Positions 26,794 to 38,259 of a stretch of DNA of 64,000 bases are shown one piece after another (position 1 is the stretch's first letter; every line of letters starts with the position of its first letter). Origin of the DNA: Ensifer sp. LC11 (lineage in GTDB: Bacteria > Pseudomonadota > Alphaproteobacteria > Rhizobiales > Rhizobiaceae); the NCBI RefSeq assembly GCF_001695835.1, contig NZ_MBSO01000022.1, forward strand, positions 1 to 64,000. The letters run 5' to 3'. The notes under the pieces are model-generated. The model did not search any database. It was not told where the DNA came from and worked only from the letters and a program-made list of their open reading frames with translations. A program made the position numbers and the translations under genes.

Positions 26794-27324
26794 TCAGGGC
26801 AGCGCGTCGTAGCCTTCGCCAAAGCCCTTGAGGTCAACCGGGATGCCGATGCCTTCTTCGGGCGACTGGAAGACGATGAAGGTCGCTGTTGCGCCGGAGC
26901 GGAACGTCTTCAGCAGCTCGTCTTCGAGCACGACTTCGGCATAGCATCCGTCGGAGAAGCAGCGCACGAAATAGGCGCGGCCGATGTCCTTGCCGTCAAC
27001 ATTGAGGCCGAGGCCATTGGGCAGAAGCACGCCGAGCGGTGCGAGGACGCGCAGGATCTTCGCCTTGCGGTCCGCAGTCTTCAAGACGACCACCGACAGG
27101 CCAACTTCCGGCCGGTCTTCGGCAATGACGTTCTGCATCAAGGCGCACTGGTCTGCCGAGGCGCCGGGCGGCTGATCGCAGACGATCGACCACGCGCCAT
27201 GGTTGGACTTGACCGTGCCGGGTGTGCCGGCGGGCTGTTGGGCCAGGCTCTGGGCGGGGAGAGCCAGAACGGCAAGGCCGAAGGCGGCGAAGGCCGACAG
27301 TCGGGAAAAGAGGGGCAGGCCCAT
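26794..27324 (-). CDS. invasion-associated locus B family protein
   Basis: 176-residue exported protein. The signal peptide (FAAFGLAVLALPAQSLAQ) is followed by the IalB-type domain beginning HGAWSIVCDQPPG, with paired cysteines (SIVCDQ and DQCALMQ; RCFSDGCYAEV) suggesting two disulfides, and a C-terminal FIVFQSPEEGIGIPVDLKGF. IalB was named from Bartonella erythrocyte invasion, but homologues are general in Rhizobiales and their function is unknown. ATG 27324 directly precedes the signal peptide. Confidence 0.88.
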   Translation of the reverse strand: MGLPLFSRLSAFAAFGLAVLALPAQSLAQQPAGTPGTVKSNHGAWSIVCDQPPGASADQCALMQNVIAEDRPEVGLSVVVLKTADRKAKILRVLAPLGVLLPNGLGLNVDGKDIGRAYFVRCFSDGCYAEVVLEDELLKTFRSGATATFIVFQSPEEGIGIPVDLKGFGEGYDALP

Positions 27325-27691
27325 GTAAACCTCAAAACGTCGAATCATCAGGGCTATTCTTGAAGCGCGCAGGAATAAATGAAAAGCCCCGCGGGGCACA
27401 TTCCAGCGCCATATGGCGGAAATTGGGCGGGGTATGCGCCCTATCCTTTGTGTAGCCGGTCGGGTTGCGCCTGATCGCGCCGCCGAGAGCGGGAGAAGAC
27501 GTCATATAAGTTGATTCGTGGCGGCTTCCGAGGGGTGCCTGTGTGAAAAGCAACGTTTGTGCAAAAATGCCGCATGGGGTTGATTGGTCAGATGTTGCGG
27601 CATCGGACAAACTGTGGTTTGAAGCGCAGCAGTATCGCAGGGATTCTGCGTTCCGGTTTGATCCTGATCAAGCGCATTGGGGAGACACATT
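27325..27691. other. 367-base divergent intergenic region, ialB-like / ctaC
   Basis: No credible gene lies here. The region should contain the promoters of the minus-strand IalB-family gene and the plus-strand cox operon. The recognisable elements are an FNR/FixK-type palindrome at 27658-27671 and the ribosome site GGGGAG at 27679-27684. A second, imperfect TTGAT-containing stretch occurs near 27579. Confidence 0.7.
27658..27671 (+). promoter_or_regulatory. FNR/FixK-type anaerobox over the ctaC leader
   Basis: TTGATCCTGATCAA exactly fits the TTGAT-N4-ATCAA consensus of FNR/FnrN/FixK regulators. It ends eight bases before the GGGGAG ribosome site and 20 bases before the GTG start. This is too close to the gene for class II activation of a promoter with a leader of normal length, so repression of the aerobic oxidase at low oxygen is the simplest reading, by inference. 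Confidence 0.7.
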
Positions 27692-30282
<2,591 letters not shown>

Positions 30283-30295
30283 CGGGCAACGAACA

Positions 30296-30319
30296 GAAGC
30301 CGCCGGTTCCGGCGGCTTC
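30296..30319 (+). other. intra-operon RNA hairpin between ctaD and ctaB
   Basis: GAAGCCGCC (30296-30304) pairs with GGCGGCTTC (30311-30319) around GGTTCC, 14 bases after the ctaD stop. No T-run follows, so it is unlikely to be a strong terminator. It could protect the 3' end of the structural-gene mRNA or lower expression of the downstream assembly genes. Confidence 0.5.
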
Positions 30320-30380
30320 ACCCCGCCGGGAAACCGGCGACACACGGCCATTGCGGCCGGGACTTTTGCAGGGACAGGAC

Positions 30381-31337
30381 ATGACGGTCATCGACAATCA
30401 CGAAGCAGTCGGCATGGAAGGCGTTGCGCGCCTGTCCGAAGCCTCTGCGCGCGATTATTTCGAGCTTCTGAAGCCGCGTGTCATGTCCCTCGTCGTGTTT
30501 ACGGCACTCGCCGGGCTCGTGCTCGCGCCGGGCCATATCAATCCCTTCATCGGTTTCATCGCCATCCTCTGCATCGCTGTCGGCGCTGGCGCCTCCGGCG
30601 CGCTGAACATGTGGTATGACGCCGATATCGATGCGGTCATGAGCCGTACCGCCAAGCGCCCGATCCCGGCAGGCAAGATCCTGCCGCAGGAAGCGCTGGC
30701 TTTCGGCCTGACGCTGTCAGCCTTTTCCGTGATCATCCTCGGGCTCGCCGTCAATTGGCTAGCAGCCGGGTTGCTCGCCTTCACCATCTTCTTCTACGTG
30801 GTCATCTACACGATGTGGCTGAAGCGCTCGACGCCGCAGAACATCGTCATCGGCGGTGCTGCGGGCGCTTTCCCGCCGATGATCGGCTGGGCCTGCGTGA
30901 CCGGTGCGGTTTCGATCGAGAGCATCGTGCTCTTCCTGATCACCTTCCTATGGACGCCGGCGCATTTCTGGGCGCTTGCGCTGTTCAAGATGGGCGACTA
31001 TGGCGCCGTTGGTGTGCCGATGATGCCGAATGTCTGCGGCCAGGCGACCACCAAGAAGCAGATCGTCATCTACGCCGTGCTGACCGCCCTGATCGGCATC
31101 TGTCCCACCTTGCTCGGTTTCGCGAGCATCGGTTACGGCGCGGTCGCAGCGGCACTCGGCCTCGGCTTCATCTGGTATTCGATCGGCGTGCTGCGCATGC
31201 CGGAAGCGGATGAGCGCATGCTGCCGGCCAAGAAGCTCTTTGCCTTCTCGATCATGTATCTGTTCGTGATCTTCTCCGCCCTGATGGCGGATCACCTGAT
31301 CGTCAATATCTGGCTGAATGCCGGGAGTATTGCCTGA
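30381..31337 (+). CDS. ctaB: protoheme IX farnesyltransferase
   Basis: 318-residue UbiA-superfamily membrane enzyme that adds a farnesyl group to protoheme, making heme O on the way to heme A for the aa3 oxidase. The prenyl-diphosphate/Mg site is [19 protein letters not shown], and the second aspartate region comes later; about eight or nine hydrophobic helices are visible. GGGACAGGAC precedes the ATG at 30381. Its stop codon overlaps the start of the next small gene by one base (TGATG). Confidence 0.97.
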   Translation: MTVIDNHEAVGMEGVARLSEASARDYFELLKPRVMSLVVFTALAGLVLAPGHINPFIGFIAILCIAVGAGASGALNMWYDADIDAVMSRTAKRPIPAGKILPQEALAFGLTLSAFSVIILGLAVNWLAAGLLAFTIFFYVVIYTMWLKRSTPQNIVIGGAAGAFPPMIGWACVTGAVSIESIVLFLITFLWTPAHFWALALFKMGDYGAVGVPMMPNVCGQATTKKQIVIYAVLTALIGICPTLLGFASIGYGAVAAALGLGFIWYSIGVLRMPEADERMLPAKKLFAFSIMYLFVIFSALMADHLIVNIWLNAGSIA

Positions 31338-31477
31338 TGGAAACCGTCAAGCTCACTGATGCCCAGAAGAAGTCGCGCCGCGGCCGCAACATCGCGCTCG
31401 GTTTCGTCCTTTTCGGGCTCGTCGTCCTCTTCTACGTCGTCACGCTGATCAAGTTCGGCAACGGCATGGTCAACTGA
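31337..31477 (+). CDS. CoxF-like small membrane protein
   Basis: A 46-residue gene: ATG at 31337 shares its A with the ctaB stop, and the TGA is at 31475-31477. The protein has a charged N-terminus ([10 protein letters not shown]) and one membrane helix ([20 protein letters not shown]). Position between ctaB and ctaG and this layout match the CoxF family of alphaproteobacterial cox operons, thought to help oxidase assembly. Automated callers often miss it because of its length. Translational coupling to ctaB is evident. Confidence 0.87.
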   Translation: METVKLTDAQKKSRRGRNIALGFVLFGLVVLFYVVTLIKFGNGMVN

Positions 31478-31487
31478 GGCGGCCGCT

Positions 31488-32081
31488 ATGAAGAACGCAC
31501 CGGAAACCGCCCCCAAACAGCGCTCCAACGGCGTCGTCGTCGGCACCTGCCTTGCCTTCGTCGCCGGCATGGTCGGCATGGCCTATGCCGCCGTGCCGCT
31601 CTATGACATGTTCTGCCGCGTCACCGGCTATAACGGCACGACGCAGCGGGTCGAGCAGGCTTCCGAGGTGATTCTCGACGAGAAGGTGAAGGTCACCTTC
31701 GACGCGAACACCTCGGGCGGTTTGCCCTGGGAGTTCAAGCCGGTTCAGCGCGACATCGATATCCGCATCGGCGAAACCGTGCAGGTGATGTACCGGGCGA
31801 AAAACCTGTCGTCGAAGCCGACGACGGGCCAGGCGACCTTCAACGTCACGCCGATGCAGGCGGGTGCCTATTTCAACAAGGTACAGTGCTTCTGCTTCAC
31901 CGAGACGACGCTGCAGCCGGGAGAGGAGATGGAGATGCCGGTGGTATTCTTCGTCGATCCGGACATCGTCAAGGCGGTGGAGACGAAGGACATCAAGACG
32001 CTGACCCTTTCCTACACCTTCTATCCGCGCGAGCCGTCGAAACCGGTCGCGCAGGTGAAGACGGAAGAGAACAAACTTTGA
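31488..32081 (+). CDS. ctaG: cytochrome c oxidase assembly protein CtaG/Cox11
   Basis: 197-residue copper chaperone that delivers Cu to the CuB site of subunit I. One N-terminal membrane helix ([24 protein letters not shown]) ends in the conserved [10 protein letters not shown]; the periplasmic immunoglobulin-like domain carries the copper-binding CFCF motif followed by [24 protein letters not shown] precedes the ATG, ten bases after the CoxF-like gene. Confidence 0.97.
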   Translation: MKNAPETAPKQRSNGVVVGTCLAFVAGMVGMAYAAVPLYDMFCRVTGYNGTTQRVEQASEVILDEKVKVTFDANTSGGLPWEFKPVQRDIDIRIGETVQVMYRAKNLSSKPTTGQATFNVTPMQAGAYFNKVQCFCFTETTLQPGEEMEMPVVFFVDPDIVKAVETKDIKTLTLSYTFYPREPSKPVAQVKTEENKL

Positions 32082-32145
32082 CTGGAGGTCCTTTTCGGCT
32101 ATGCCGGAAAGGCGACAAGAGAGAGACATTTCGGGGATTACTGAC

Positions 32146-33024
32146 ATGGCCGGTGCGCATCAGAAGAATCACGACTACCACATCATCGACCCGAGCCCCT
32201 GGCCGTTGCTTGCCTCGATCGGCGCCTTCGTCATGGCGTTCGGCGGCATCTGCTACATGCGTTACCTGTCGGGCAGCTCGCTGAAGATTTTCGGCCTCGA
32301 ACTCGCCAACGTCTGGATCCTGCTCGCAGGCCTCGTCATCGTCCTCTACACCATGTTCGGCTGGTGGTCTGACACGGTGAAGGAAGCCCATGAGGGTCAC
32401 CACACCCGCGTCGTGTCGCTGCACCTGCGCTATGGCATGATCATGTTCATCGCTTCGGAAGTGATGTTCTTCGTCGCCTGGTTCTGGGCCTTCTTCGATG
32501 CAAGCCTGTTCCCGGGCGAAGCCATCCAGGCAACCCGCACCACCTTCACCGGCGGCGTCTGGCCGCCGAAGGGCATCGAGGTGCTCGACCCGTGGCACCT
32601 GCCGCTCTACAACACCGTCATCCTGCTGCTCTCGGGCACGACGGTCACCTGGGCGCACCATGCGCTGCTGCACAACGACCGTAAGGGCCTCGTCAACGGC
32701 CTGACGCTGACGGTCGTGCTCGGCGTGCTGTTCTCCTTTGTCCAGGGCTACGAGTACGCGCACGCTCCGTTCGCCTTCAAGGACTCGATTTACGGCGCGA
32801 CCTTCTTCATGGCGACCGGCTTCCACGGTTTCCACGTTCTGGTCGGCACGATCTTCCTGCTCGTCTGCCTGGTCCGTGCGCTCCGTGGTGACTTCACCCC
32901 GAAGCAGCACTTCGGCTTCGAAGCGGCTGCCTGGTACTGGCACTTCGTTGACGTTGTCTGGCTGTTCCTCTTCTTCTCCATCTACATCTGGGGCAGCTGG
33001 GGCGCGCCGATCGCTCACGGCTGA
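32146..33024 (+). CDS. ctaE: cytochrome c oxidase subunit III
   Basis: 292-residue subunit III of the aa3 oxidase with seven membrane helices. Family motifs include [50 protein letters not shown] and the C-terminal [17 protein letters not shown] 32146 is chosen from homology ([11 protein letters not shown]); an in-frame ATG at 32101 adds a charged stretch not expected in the family. It is the last gene of the operon, followed by a terminator. Confidence 0.97.
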   Translation: MAGAHQKNHDYHIIDPSPWPLLASIGAFVMAFGGICYMRYLSGSSLKIFGLELANVWILLAGLVIVLYTMFGWWSDTVKEAHEGHHTRVVSLHLRYGMIMFIASEVMFFVAWFWAFFDASLFPGEAIQATRTTFTGGVWPPKGIEVLDPWHLPLYNTVILLLSGTTVTWAHHALLHNDRKGLVNGLTLTVVLGVLFSFVQGYEYAHAPFAFKDSIYGATFFMATGFHGFHVLVGTIFLLVCLVRALRGDFTPKQHFGFEAAAWYWHFVDVVWLFLFFSIYIWGSWGAPIAHG

Positions 33025-33052
33025 TAGCGCGAGCATCTAGGTTTTTTGTACG

Positions 33053-33087
33053 AGGCGGTTGCAGCCATGCAGCCGCCTTGTTCTTTT
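33053..33087 (+). terminator. rho-independent terminator of the cox operon
   Basis: AGGCGGTTGCA (33053-33063) pairs with TGCAGCCGCCT (33068-33078), 11 bp with one G-U pair, followed by TGTTCTTTT. It separates ctaE from the L,D-transpeptidase gene. Confidence 0.78.
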
Positions 33088-33130
33088 GGTTGTCTGAAAA
33101 ACACGGGATCAGAGCCGAGGGGGATGAACA

Positions 33131-33616
33131 ATGCGGGTCGCTTTGTTTGCGGGTGTCTTGGTGCTCTCAGCGAGCGTTGCGACCGCCGCCGAAGTTGCCG
33201 ACAAGGTGGTCGTCCACAAGGAACGGCGAACCCTGCAGCTCTTCCAAGGCGGCCAGATCATACGCGAATACTCCGTTGCGCTCGGCGGCAATCCTGTCGG
33301 ACACAAACGGCAGGAGGGGGACGAGAAGACGCCGGAAGGGCTCTATCTCCTCGACTGGCGCAATCCGGGAAGCGGCTATCACAAGTCGATGCACGTTTCC
33401 TATCCGGCTCCGGCTGATGTCACCGCCGCGGCAGCAGGCGGTGTCGATCCGGGCGGCATGATCATGATCCACGGCCAGCCCAACTATTTCGGCTGGCTGG
33501 CGTTTTTGACGCAGCGCTTCGATTGGACGAATGGCTGCATTGCCGTTACCAATGCCGAGATGGATGAAATCTGGACGATGGTCCCCAACAACACACCGAT
33601 CGAGATCAGGCCGTGA
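33131..33616 (+). CDS. L,D-transpeptidase (YkuD) family protein
   Basis: 161-residue exported protein. The signal peptide (ALFAGVLVLSASVATAA) is followed by the YkuD catalytic domain: IMIHGQPNY supplies the active-site His and TNGCIAVTNAEMDEIW the nucleophilic Cys. It could make 3-3 peptidoglycan cross-links or attach proteins to the wall. The stop overlaps the DUF983 start by three bases. Its placement between the cox operon and the DUF983-SURF1 pair is worth noting, because SURF1 is a cox assembly factor. Confidence 0.9.
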   Translation: MRVALFAGVLVLSASVATAAEVADKVVVHKERRTLQLFQGGQIIREYSVALGGNPVGHKRQEGDEKTPEGLYLLDWRNPGSGYHKSMHVSYPAPADVTAAAAGGVDPGGMIMIHGQPNYFGWLAFLTQRFDWTNGCIAVTNAEMDEIWTMVPNNTPIEIRP

Positions 33617-33996
33617 ACGAAGACAAGGCACATTTTCCGCCGGTGGATCCGGTAATGACCGGGATCAAGGGGCTTTGCCCGCGCTGCGGCCAGGGCAAGC
33701 TTTTTGACGGCTTTCTCAAGGTCAAGCCGTCTTGCGCAAGCTGTGATCTCGACTACCGCTTCGCCGATTCCGGCGATGGCCCCGTGGTCTTCGTCATTCT
33801 GATCGTCGGCTTCATCGTCGTCGGCGCGGCGCTGTGGGCGGAGGTCAATTTCAACCCGCCGCTCTGGCTGCATTTCCTGTTGTGGATCCCGCTGGCAATC
33901 ATTCTGAGCCTCGGTCTGACACGGATGCTGAAGGGCGTCCTGATCAATCTGCAATTCCGCAACAACGCGCGTCCGGGTGAAATCGACCGTGGCTGA
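33613..33996 (+). CDS. DUF983 family membrane protein
   Basis: 127 residues with a GTG start at 33613, inside the end of the transpeptidase gene. The N-terminal zinc-ribbon-like CPRCGQGKLFDGFLKVKPSCASCDLDY has four cysteines in two CxxC pairs, followed by two membrane helices (VVFVILIVGFIVVGAALWAEV and WLHFLLWIPLAIILSLGLT). DUF983 genes regularly neighbour cytochrome oxidase genes in alphaproteobacteria; function is unknown, and a metal or heme-assembly role is only suggested by context. Confidence 0.88.
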   Translation: MNEDKAHFPPVDPVMTGIKGLCPRCGQGKLFDGFLKVKPSCASCDLDYRFADSGDGPVVFVILIVGFIVVGAALWAEVNFNPPLWLHFLLWIPLAIILSLGLTRMLKGVLINLQFRNNARPGEIDRG

Positions 33997-34732
33997 TATC
34001 GCGACCAGGAAGAAGGGTAGCCTGATCGGGCGCCTCGGCACATTCCTCCTGCTCGCCGTTGTTTTCGCTATCCTGGTGTCGCTCGGCACCTGGCAGATGC
34101 AACGGCTGTACTGGAAGGAAAGCCTGCTGACGGCGATCGCGGAGCGGCGGTCGGCACCGCCGGTGACATTGGCCGAGATCGAGAAAATCCTCGCTGGCGG
34201 TGGCGATATCGACTACCGCACCGTCTCGGTAACCGGCACTTTCGATCACAGCAAGGAGCGCCACTTCTTTGCCACCTACAACGGGCGAACCGGCTACTAC
34301 GTCTTCACGCCGCTGACGCTGGACGACGGCCGCATCCTCTTCGTCAACCGTGGCTTCGTTCCCTTCGAACAGAAGGATTCGTCGACCCGTCTCGCCGGTG
34401 AGCTCCCCGCCTTCGTCGGCATCCATGGCCTTGCGAGACCGAAGCTTGACCAGAAGCCGTCGTCGCTCGTTCCGGACAATGATCTCGCCAAGAACATCTT
34501 CTATTGGAAAGACCTCGACACGATGGCGTCGTCTGTCGGGCTTCCCGCCGACAAGGTGATACCCTTCTTCGTCGATGCCGATGCGACACCCAATCCCGGT
34601 GGCCTGCCGATCGGCGGTGTGACCCAGTTCGATCTGCCGAACAACCACTTGCAGTATGCGCTGACCTGGTACGGTCTGGCCGGCGCCCTGGTATTGGTCA
34701 GCGGCATCTACGCCTTGCGGCGCGGGCGATAG
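33989..34732 (+). CDS. SURF1 family cytochrome oxidase biogenesis protein
   Basis: About 247 residues. SURF1 proteins bind heme A and help insert it into subunit I. The topology is typical: N-terminal helix (LLLAVVFAILVSLGTWQMQRL, with the family GxWQxxR pattern), a periplasmic domain with RTVSVTGTFD, GRILFVNRGFVP, and a C-terminal helix after NHLQYALTWYGLAGAL, containing the conserved HLxYAxTWY. GTG 33989 is preferred because GGGTGA lies ahead; GTG 33977 is possible. The gene overlaps DUF983 by eight bases. Confidence 0.92.
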   Translation: MADIATRKKGSLIGRLGTFLLLAVVFAILVSLGTWQMQRLYWKESLLTAIAERRSAPPVTLAEIEKILAGGGDIDYRTVSVTGTFDHSKERHFFATYNGRTGYYVFTPLTLDDGRILFVNRGFVPFEQKDSSTRLAGELPAFVGIHGLARPKLDQKPSSLVPDNDLAKNIFYWKDLDTMASSVGLPADKVIPFFVDADATPNPGGLPIGGVTQFDLPNNHLQYALTWYGLAGALVLVSGIYALRRGR

Positions 34733-34788
34733 CCGCACGCGTTGCGCCATGGTAACGCTGCGTGCGGAGAATGGCGGCGGGGACAACG

Positions 34789-35154
34789 ATGACGATCATA
34801 TCGAATGGACTGATTGCTTTGACCGGATTGCTGCATTTAGGCTTTCTGGTGCTGGAAATGTTTCTGTGGACCGGCCCGCAGGGGAGGGCTGTCTTCCGCA
34901 TGACGCCCGAACAGGCGGAGACGACGCGTGTGCTTGCCGCCAACCAGGGGCTTTACAACGGTTTCCTCGCAGCCGGTCTGTTCTGGTCGCTGCTGCAAGC
35001 GGAACCGACCTTCGCCTTTCAGCTGAAGGTGTTCTTCCTTGTGTGCGTGGTCGTTGCCGCTATATATGGCGCGTGGTCGGTCAAGCCGCGCATCCTGCTG
35101 ATCCAGGGCGGCCCGGCGATCGCAGCGCTTGTTTTTCTTCTAGTGGCATCCTGA
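34789..35154 (+). CDS. DUF1304 family membrane protein
   Basis: 121 residues with four hydrophobic helices; LIALTGLLHLGFLVLEMFLW, then AANQGLYNGFLAAGLFW and VFFLVCVVVAAIYGAWSV, match the DUF1304 pattern (HxxFxxxEMxxW and NQGxYNGFLAAGL). Function unknown. GGCGGGG precedes the ATG at 34789. It ends three bases before ispH, so the two are probably co-transcribed. Confidence 0.85.
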   Translation: MTIISNGLIALTGLLHLGFLVLEMFLWTGPQGRAVFRMTPEQAETTRVLAANQGLYNGFLAAGLFWSLLQAEPTFAFQLKVFFLVCVVVAAIYGAWSVKPRILLIQGGPAIAALVFLLVAS

Positions 35155-35157
35155 TCC

Positions 35158-36168
35158 ATGGCATCATCGGCAGAAGCAAAATCCCCGATCACCATTCGCC
35201 TCTGCGGGCCGCGCGGTTTCTGCGCCGGTGTCGACCGGGCGATCCAGATCGTCGTCCTGGCACTGAAGGAGTTCGGCGCTCCCGTCTATGTCCGCCACGA
35301 GATCGTGCACAACCGCTATGTCGTCGAGGGGCTTGAAGCCAAGGGCGCGATCTTCGTCGAGGAGCTTGACGAGATCCCGCCGGAGCACCGCAAGCAACCC
35401 GTGGTCTTTTCGGCTCACGGTGTGCCGAAATCGGTGCCGGCGGACGCGGACGCACGCAATCTCTTCTATCTCGACGCCACCTGTCCACTGGTCTCCAAGG
35501 TCCACAAACAGGCGATGCGCCATAACCGTCTCGGCCGCCACGTCGTGCTAATCGGTCACGCTGGCCATCCCGAAGTGATCGGCACCATGGGGCAGCTGCC
35601 GGAAGGCGCAGTATCGCTCGTCGAGACCGTTGAAGATGCCGATGTCTACCAGCCGCCGGACCCGGATAATCTCGGCTTCGTCACCCAGACGACGCTGTCG
35701 GTCGATGACACCGCTGGCGTCATCAAGCGGCTGCACGAGCGTTTCCCGAACCTGACGGCACCCGCCGCCGATTCGATCTGCTACGCCACCACCAACCGCC
35801 AGGAGGCCGTGAAGCAGGCCGCTCCCGGCTGCGACCTGTTCCTGGTCGTCGGTGCACCCAACTCGTCCAACTCGAAGCGGCTGGTCGAGGTGGCGCTGAG
35901 GGCAGGCGCGAAGAAATCCGTGCTTGTCCAGCGCGCGTCGGAAATCGACTGGGACGAAATCGGCGATATCGCTACGGTCGGCCTGTCCGCAGGCGCCTCG
36001 GCGCCCGAAGTGATCGTCAACGAGATCATCGAGGCGTTCCGCGAGCGTTACCAGGCAAGCGTGGAACTTGCCGACACGGTGGAGGAAAACGAGAATTTCC
36101 TCGTCAACCGCGAGATCCGCCACGTGCCGCTGACCGCCGCCGACATGGCCTTCGTCAACGGCGAGTAA
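35158..36168 (+). CDS. ispH: 4-hydroxy-3-methylbut-2-enyl diphosphate reductase
   Basis: 336-residue iron-sulfur enzyme (LytB) that converts HMBPP to IPP and DMAPP, the last step of the MEP pathway begun by Dxs. The three cluster cysteines are visible: [21 protein letters not shown] and [11 protein letters not shown]. The active-site TTLSVDDT and the [15 protein letters not shown] motif are also present. The coding sequence ends with a short family-typical extension. Confidence 0.98.
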   Translation: MASSAEAKSPITIRLCGPRGFCAGVDRAIQIVVLALKEFGAPVYVRHEIVHNRYVVEGLEAKGAIFVEELDEIPPEHRKQPVVFSAHGVPKSVPADADARNLFYLDATCPLVSKVHKQAMRHNRLGRHVVLIGHAGHPEVIGTMGQLPEGAVSLVETVEDADVYQPPDPDNLGFVTQTTLSVDDTAGVIKRLHERFPNLTAPAADSICYATTNRQEAVKQAAPGCDLFLVVGAPNSSNSKRLVEVALRAGAKKSVLVQRASEIDWDEIGDIATVGLSAGASAPEVIVNEIIEAFRERYQASVELADTVEENENFLVNREIRHVPLTAADMAFVNGE

Positions 36169-36208
36169 TCCGCATTTTTTGCCCGCATTTTCTTGAGAGT
36201 GGAAAACC

Positions 36209-37189
36209 TTGGCAGTTTACACCGATATCACGGAAGACGACCTCTCCCGTTTTCTCACCGCCTATGACGTCGGCCAACTGACCTCCTACAAGGGGATCGC
36301 CGAGGGCGTCGAGAATTCCAACTTCCTGATGCACACCACCAAAGGTTCCTACATCCTCACGCTTTACGAGAAGCGCGTGAATGCCGGTGACCTGCCGTTC
36401 TTCCTGGGGTTGATGCATCATCTGGCCGAAGGCGGCCTGTCCTGCCCGCTGCCTCTGCCGCGTGCCGACGGCAAGCTGCTCGGCGAGCTCTCCGGCCGTC
36501 CGGCCGCGGTTATCTCCTTCCTTGAGGGCATGTGGCTGCGCAAGCCCGAGGCGAAGCATTGCCACGAGGTCGGCAAGGCGCTTGCCGCCATGCATCTCGC
36601 CGGCGAAGGTTTTGCGCTGAAGCGCGCTAATGCGCTCTCCGTTGGTGGCTGGCGGCCGCTCTGGGTGAATTCCGAAGCCCGCGCCGATGAGGTGCAGCCG
36701 GGCCTCAAGGATGAGATATCGGCAGAGCTCGAACATCTCGAGCGCCACTGGCCGAAATCGCTGCCGGATGGCGTCATCCACGCGGATCTCTTTCCGGACA
36801 ACGTCTTCTTCCTCGGCGACCAGCTTTCCGGCCTGATCGACTTCTATTTCGCCTGCAACGACTACCTCGCCTATGACGTTGCCGTCTGCCTCAATTCCTG
36901 GTGCTTCGAGAAGAACGGCTCCTACAACATCACCAAGGGTATGGCGATGCTCGCGGGCTATGAGAGCGTGCGCAGGTTGACGCCGGCCGAGGTCGAGGCC
37001 CTGCCGCTGCTCTGCCGCGGTTCGGCACTGCGCTTCTTCCTGACGCGGCTTTACGATTGGCTGATGACGCCAGCCGGCGCGCTCGTGGTCAAGAAGGATC
37101 CGCTCGAATATCTGACGAAGATCCGCTTCCACCGCGCGATCGTTTCCAGCGCCGAGTATGGCTTGCGTGTTGGCGAGGCGTCCGCATGA
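36209..37189 (+). CDS. thrB: homoserine kinase (APH-fold type)
   Basis: 326-residue kinase phosphorylating homoserine for threonine synthesis. It belongs to the aminoglycoside-phosphotransferase-fold ThrB found in alphaproteobacteria and pseudomonads, not the GHMP type: [27 protein letters not shown] (catalytic loop) and [15 protein letters not shown] (metal site) are diagnostic. The start is TTG 36209 preceded by GAGAGTGGA. The next gene starts inside its stop. thrC lies at 45131-46531, so two of the threonine genes are in the window but not adjacent. Confidence 0.95.
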   Translation: MAVYTDITEDDLSRFLTAYDVGQLTSYKGIAEGVENSNFLMHTTKGSYILTLYEKRVNAGDLPFFLGLMHHLAEGGLSCPLPLPRADGKLLGELSGRPAAVISFLEGMWLRKPEAKHCHEVGKALAAMHLAGEGFALKRANALSVGGWRPLWVNSEARADEVQPGLKDEISAELEHLERHWPKSLPDGVIHADLFPDNVFFLGDQLSGLIDFYFACNDYLAYDVAVCLNSWCFEKNGSYNITKGMAMLAGYESVRRLTPAEVEALPLLCRGSALRFFLTRLYDWLMTPAGALVVKKDPLEYLTKIRFHRAIVSSAEYGLRVGEASA

Positions 37190-37653
37190 AACATGTCGAT
37201 ATCTTTACCGACGGCGCCTGTTCGGGCAATCCGGGCCCTGGCGGCTGGGGTGCGGTGCTGCGCTACGGCGAGGTGGAAAAGGAACTCTCGGGCGGCGAGG
37301 CGGAAACGACCAACAACCGCATGGAGCTGTTGGCGGCGATCTCGGCGCTGAATGCGCTGAAAAGTGCATGCGAGGTCGATCTGCATACCGACAGCAAGTA
37401 TGTGATGGACGGCATCTCCAAGTGGATCCACGGCTGGAAGAAGAACGGCTGGAAGACCGCGGACAAGAAGCCGGTGAAGAACGGCGAACTCTGGCAGGCG
37501 CTGGACGAGGCCAACCGGCGGCACAAGGTGACCTGGCACTGGGTCAAGGGTCACGCCGGCCATCCCGAGAACGAACGCGCCGACGAACTCGCCCGCAAGG
37601 GCATGGAGCCCTATAAGAAGGGGCGTCGTTCGGACTCTCTTCTCGTCAAATGA
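37186..37653 (+). CDS. rnhA: ribonuclease HI
   Basis: 155-residue RNase H that cuts RNA in RNA-DNA hybrids. The four acidic catalytic residues are in [32 protein letters not shown] and NERADELAR, with His in [14 protein letters not shown] 37186 overlaps the thrB stop (ATGA), implying translational coupling; this thrB-rnhA pairing is common in Rhizobiales. A terminator follows immediately. Confidence 0.97.
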   Translation: MKHVDIFTDGACSGNPGPGGWGAVLRYGEVEKELSGGEAETTNNRMELLAAISALNALKSACEVDLHTDSKYVMDGISKWIHGWKKNGWKTADKKPVKNGELWQALDEANRRHKVTWHWVKGHAGHPENERADELARKGMEPYKKGRRSDSLLVK

Positions 37654-37654
37654 A

Positions 37655-37677
37655 AAACGGGCCGTTGAGGCCCGTTT
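37655..37677. terminator. bidirectional terminator between rnhA and peroxiredoxin
   Basis: AAACGGGCC (37655-37663) and GGCCCGTTT (37669-37677) form a perfect 9-bp stem with a GTTGA loop. Short A and T runs at the ends allow termination in both directions between convergent genes. Confidence 0.72.
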
Positions 37678-37699
37678 CCAATTGCACTTGCGTCAGCGC

Positions 37700-38185
37700 T
37701 CAGAGCTGTTCGAGCATGGCGGCAGCGCCGGAAACGGTCGCCTGGCCCGGGCTCTCTTCGAGATTGAGCGTCTTGACCACGCCGTCTTCGACCAGCATCG
37801 AATAGCGCTTCGAGCGGATGCCGAGCGTCCCGGCCGACAGGTCGATGTCCATGCCGAGCGCCTTGGTAAAGGCGGCGTTCCAGTCCGAGAGGAAGTGGAT
37901 CTTGCCCATGCCGCCGGAGGCCGTCGCCCAGGCGCCCATGACATGCAGGTCGTTGACGGCGACGACGGCGATATCATCGACGTCGCGGGCGAGAATGGCG
38001 TCGCGGTTTTCGAGGTAACCGGGCAGATGGTTGAGCGAGCAGGTGGGGGTGAAGGCGCCGGGAACGGCGAAAAGCACGACCCGCTTTCCCGCAAAGAGCT
38101 GATCGGTGGTCACCTCCACCGGACCGTCGGCGGTCTTTTCCTTGAAGGTCGCGGCTGGCAGCTTGTCTCCGACGGCAATGGTCAC
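37700..38185 (-). CDS. peroxiredoxin (Prx5-like)
   Basis: 161-residue thiol peroxidase of the AhpC/TSA superfamily. The peroxidatic Cys is in PGAFTPTCSLNHLPGY; this Prx5/type II arrangement normally draws electrons from glutathione/glutaredoxin. AVNDLHVMGAWA and the C-terminal LEESPGQATVSGAAAML fit the family. It reduces hydrogen and alkyl peroxides in the cytosol. Single-gene unit, convergent with rnhA. Confidence 0.94.
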   Translation of the reverse strand: MTIAVGDKLPAATFKEKTADGPVEVTTDQLFAGKRVVLFAVPGAFTPTCSLNHLPGYLENRDAILARDVDDIAVVAVNDLHVMGAWATASGGMGKIHFLSDWNAAFTKALGMDIDLSAGTLGIRSKRYSMLVEDGVVKTLNLEESPGQATVSGAAAMLEQL

Positions 38186-38259
38186 GGCACTCTCCTTGCG
38201 TTGCTTGCGTCTCAGCTTCTCCGCGCGTGTCGGAGAACTCGGCGGACTATAGAGGCGCC

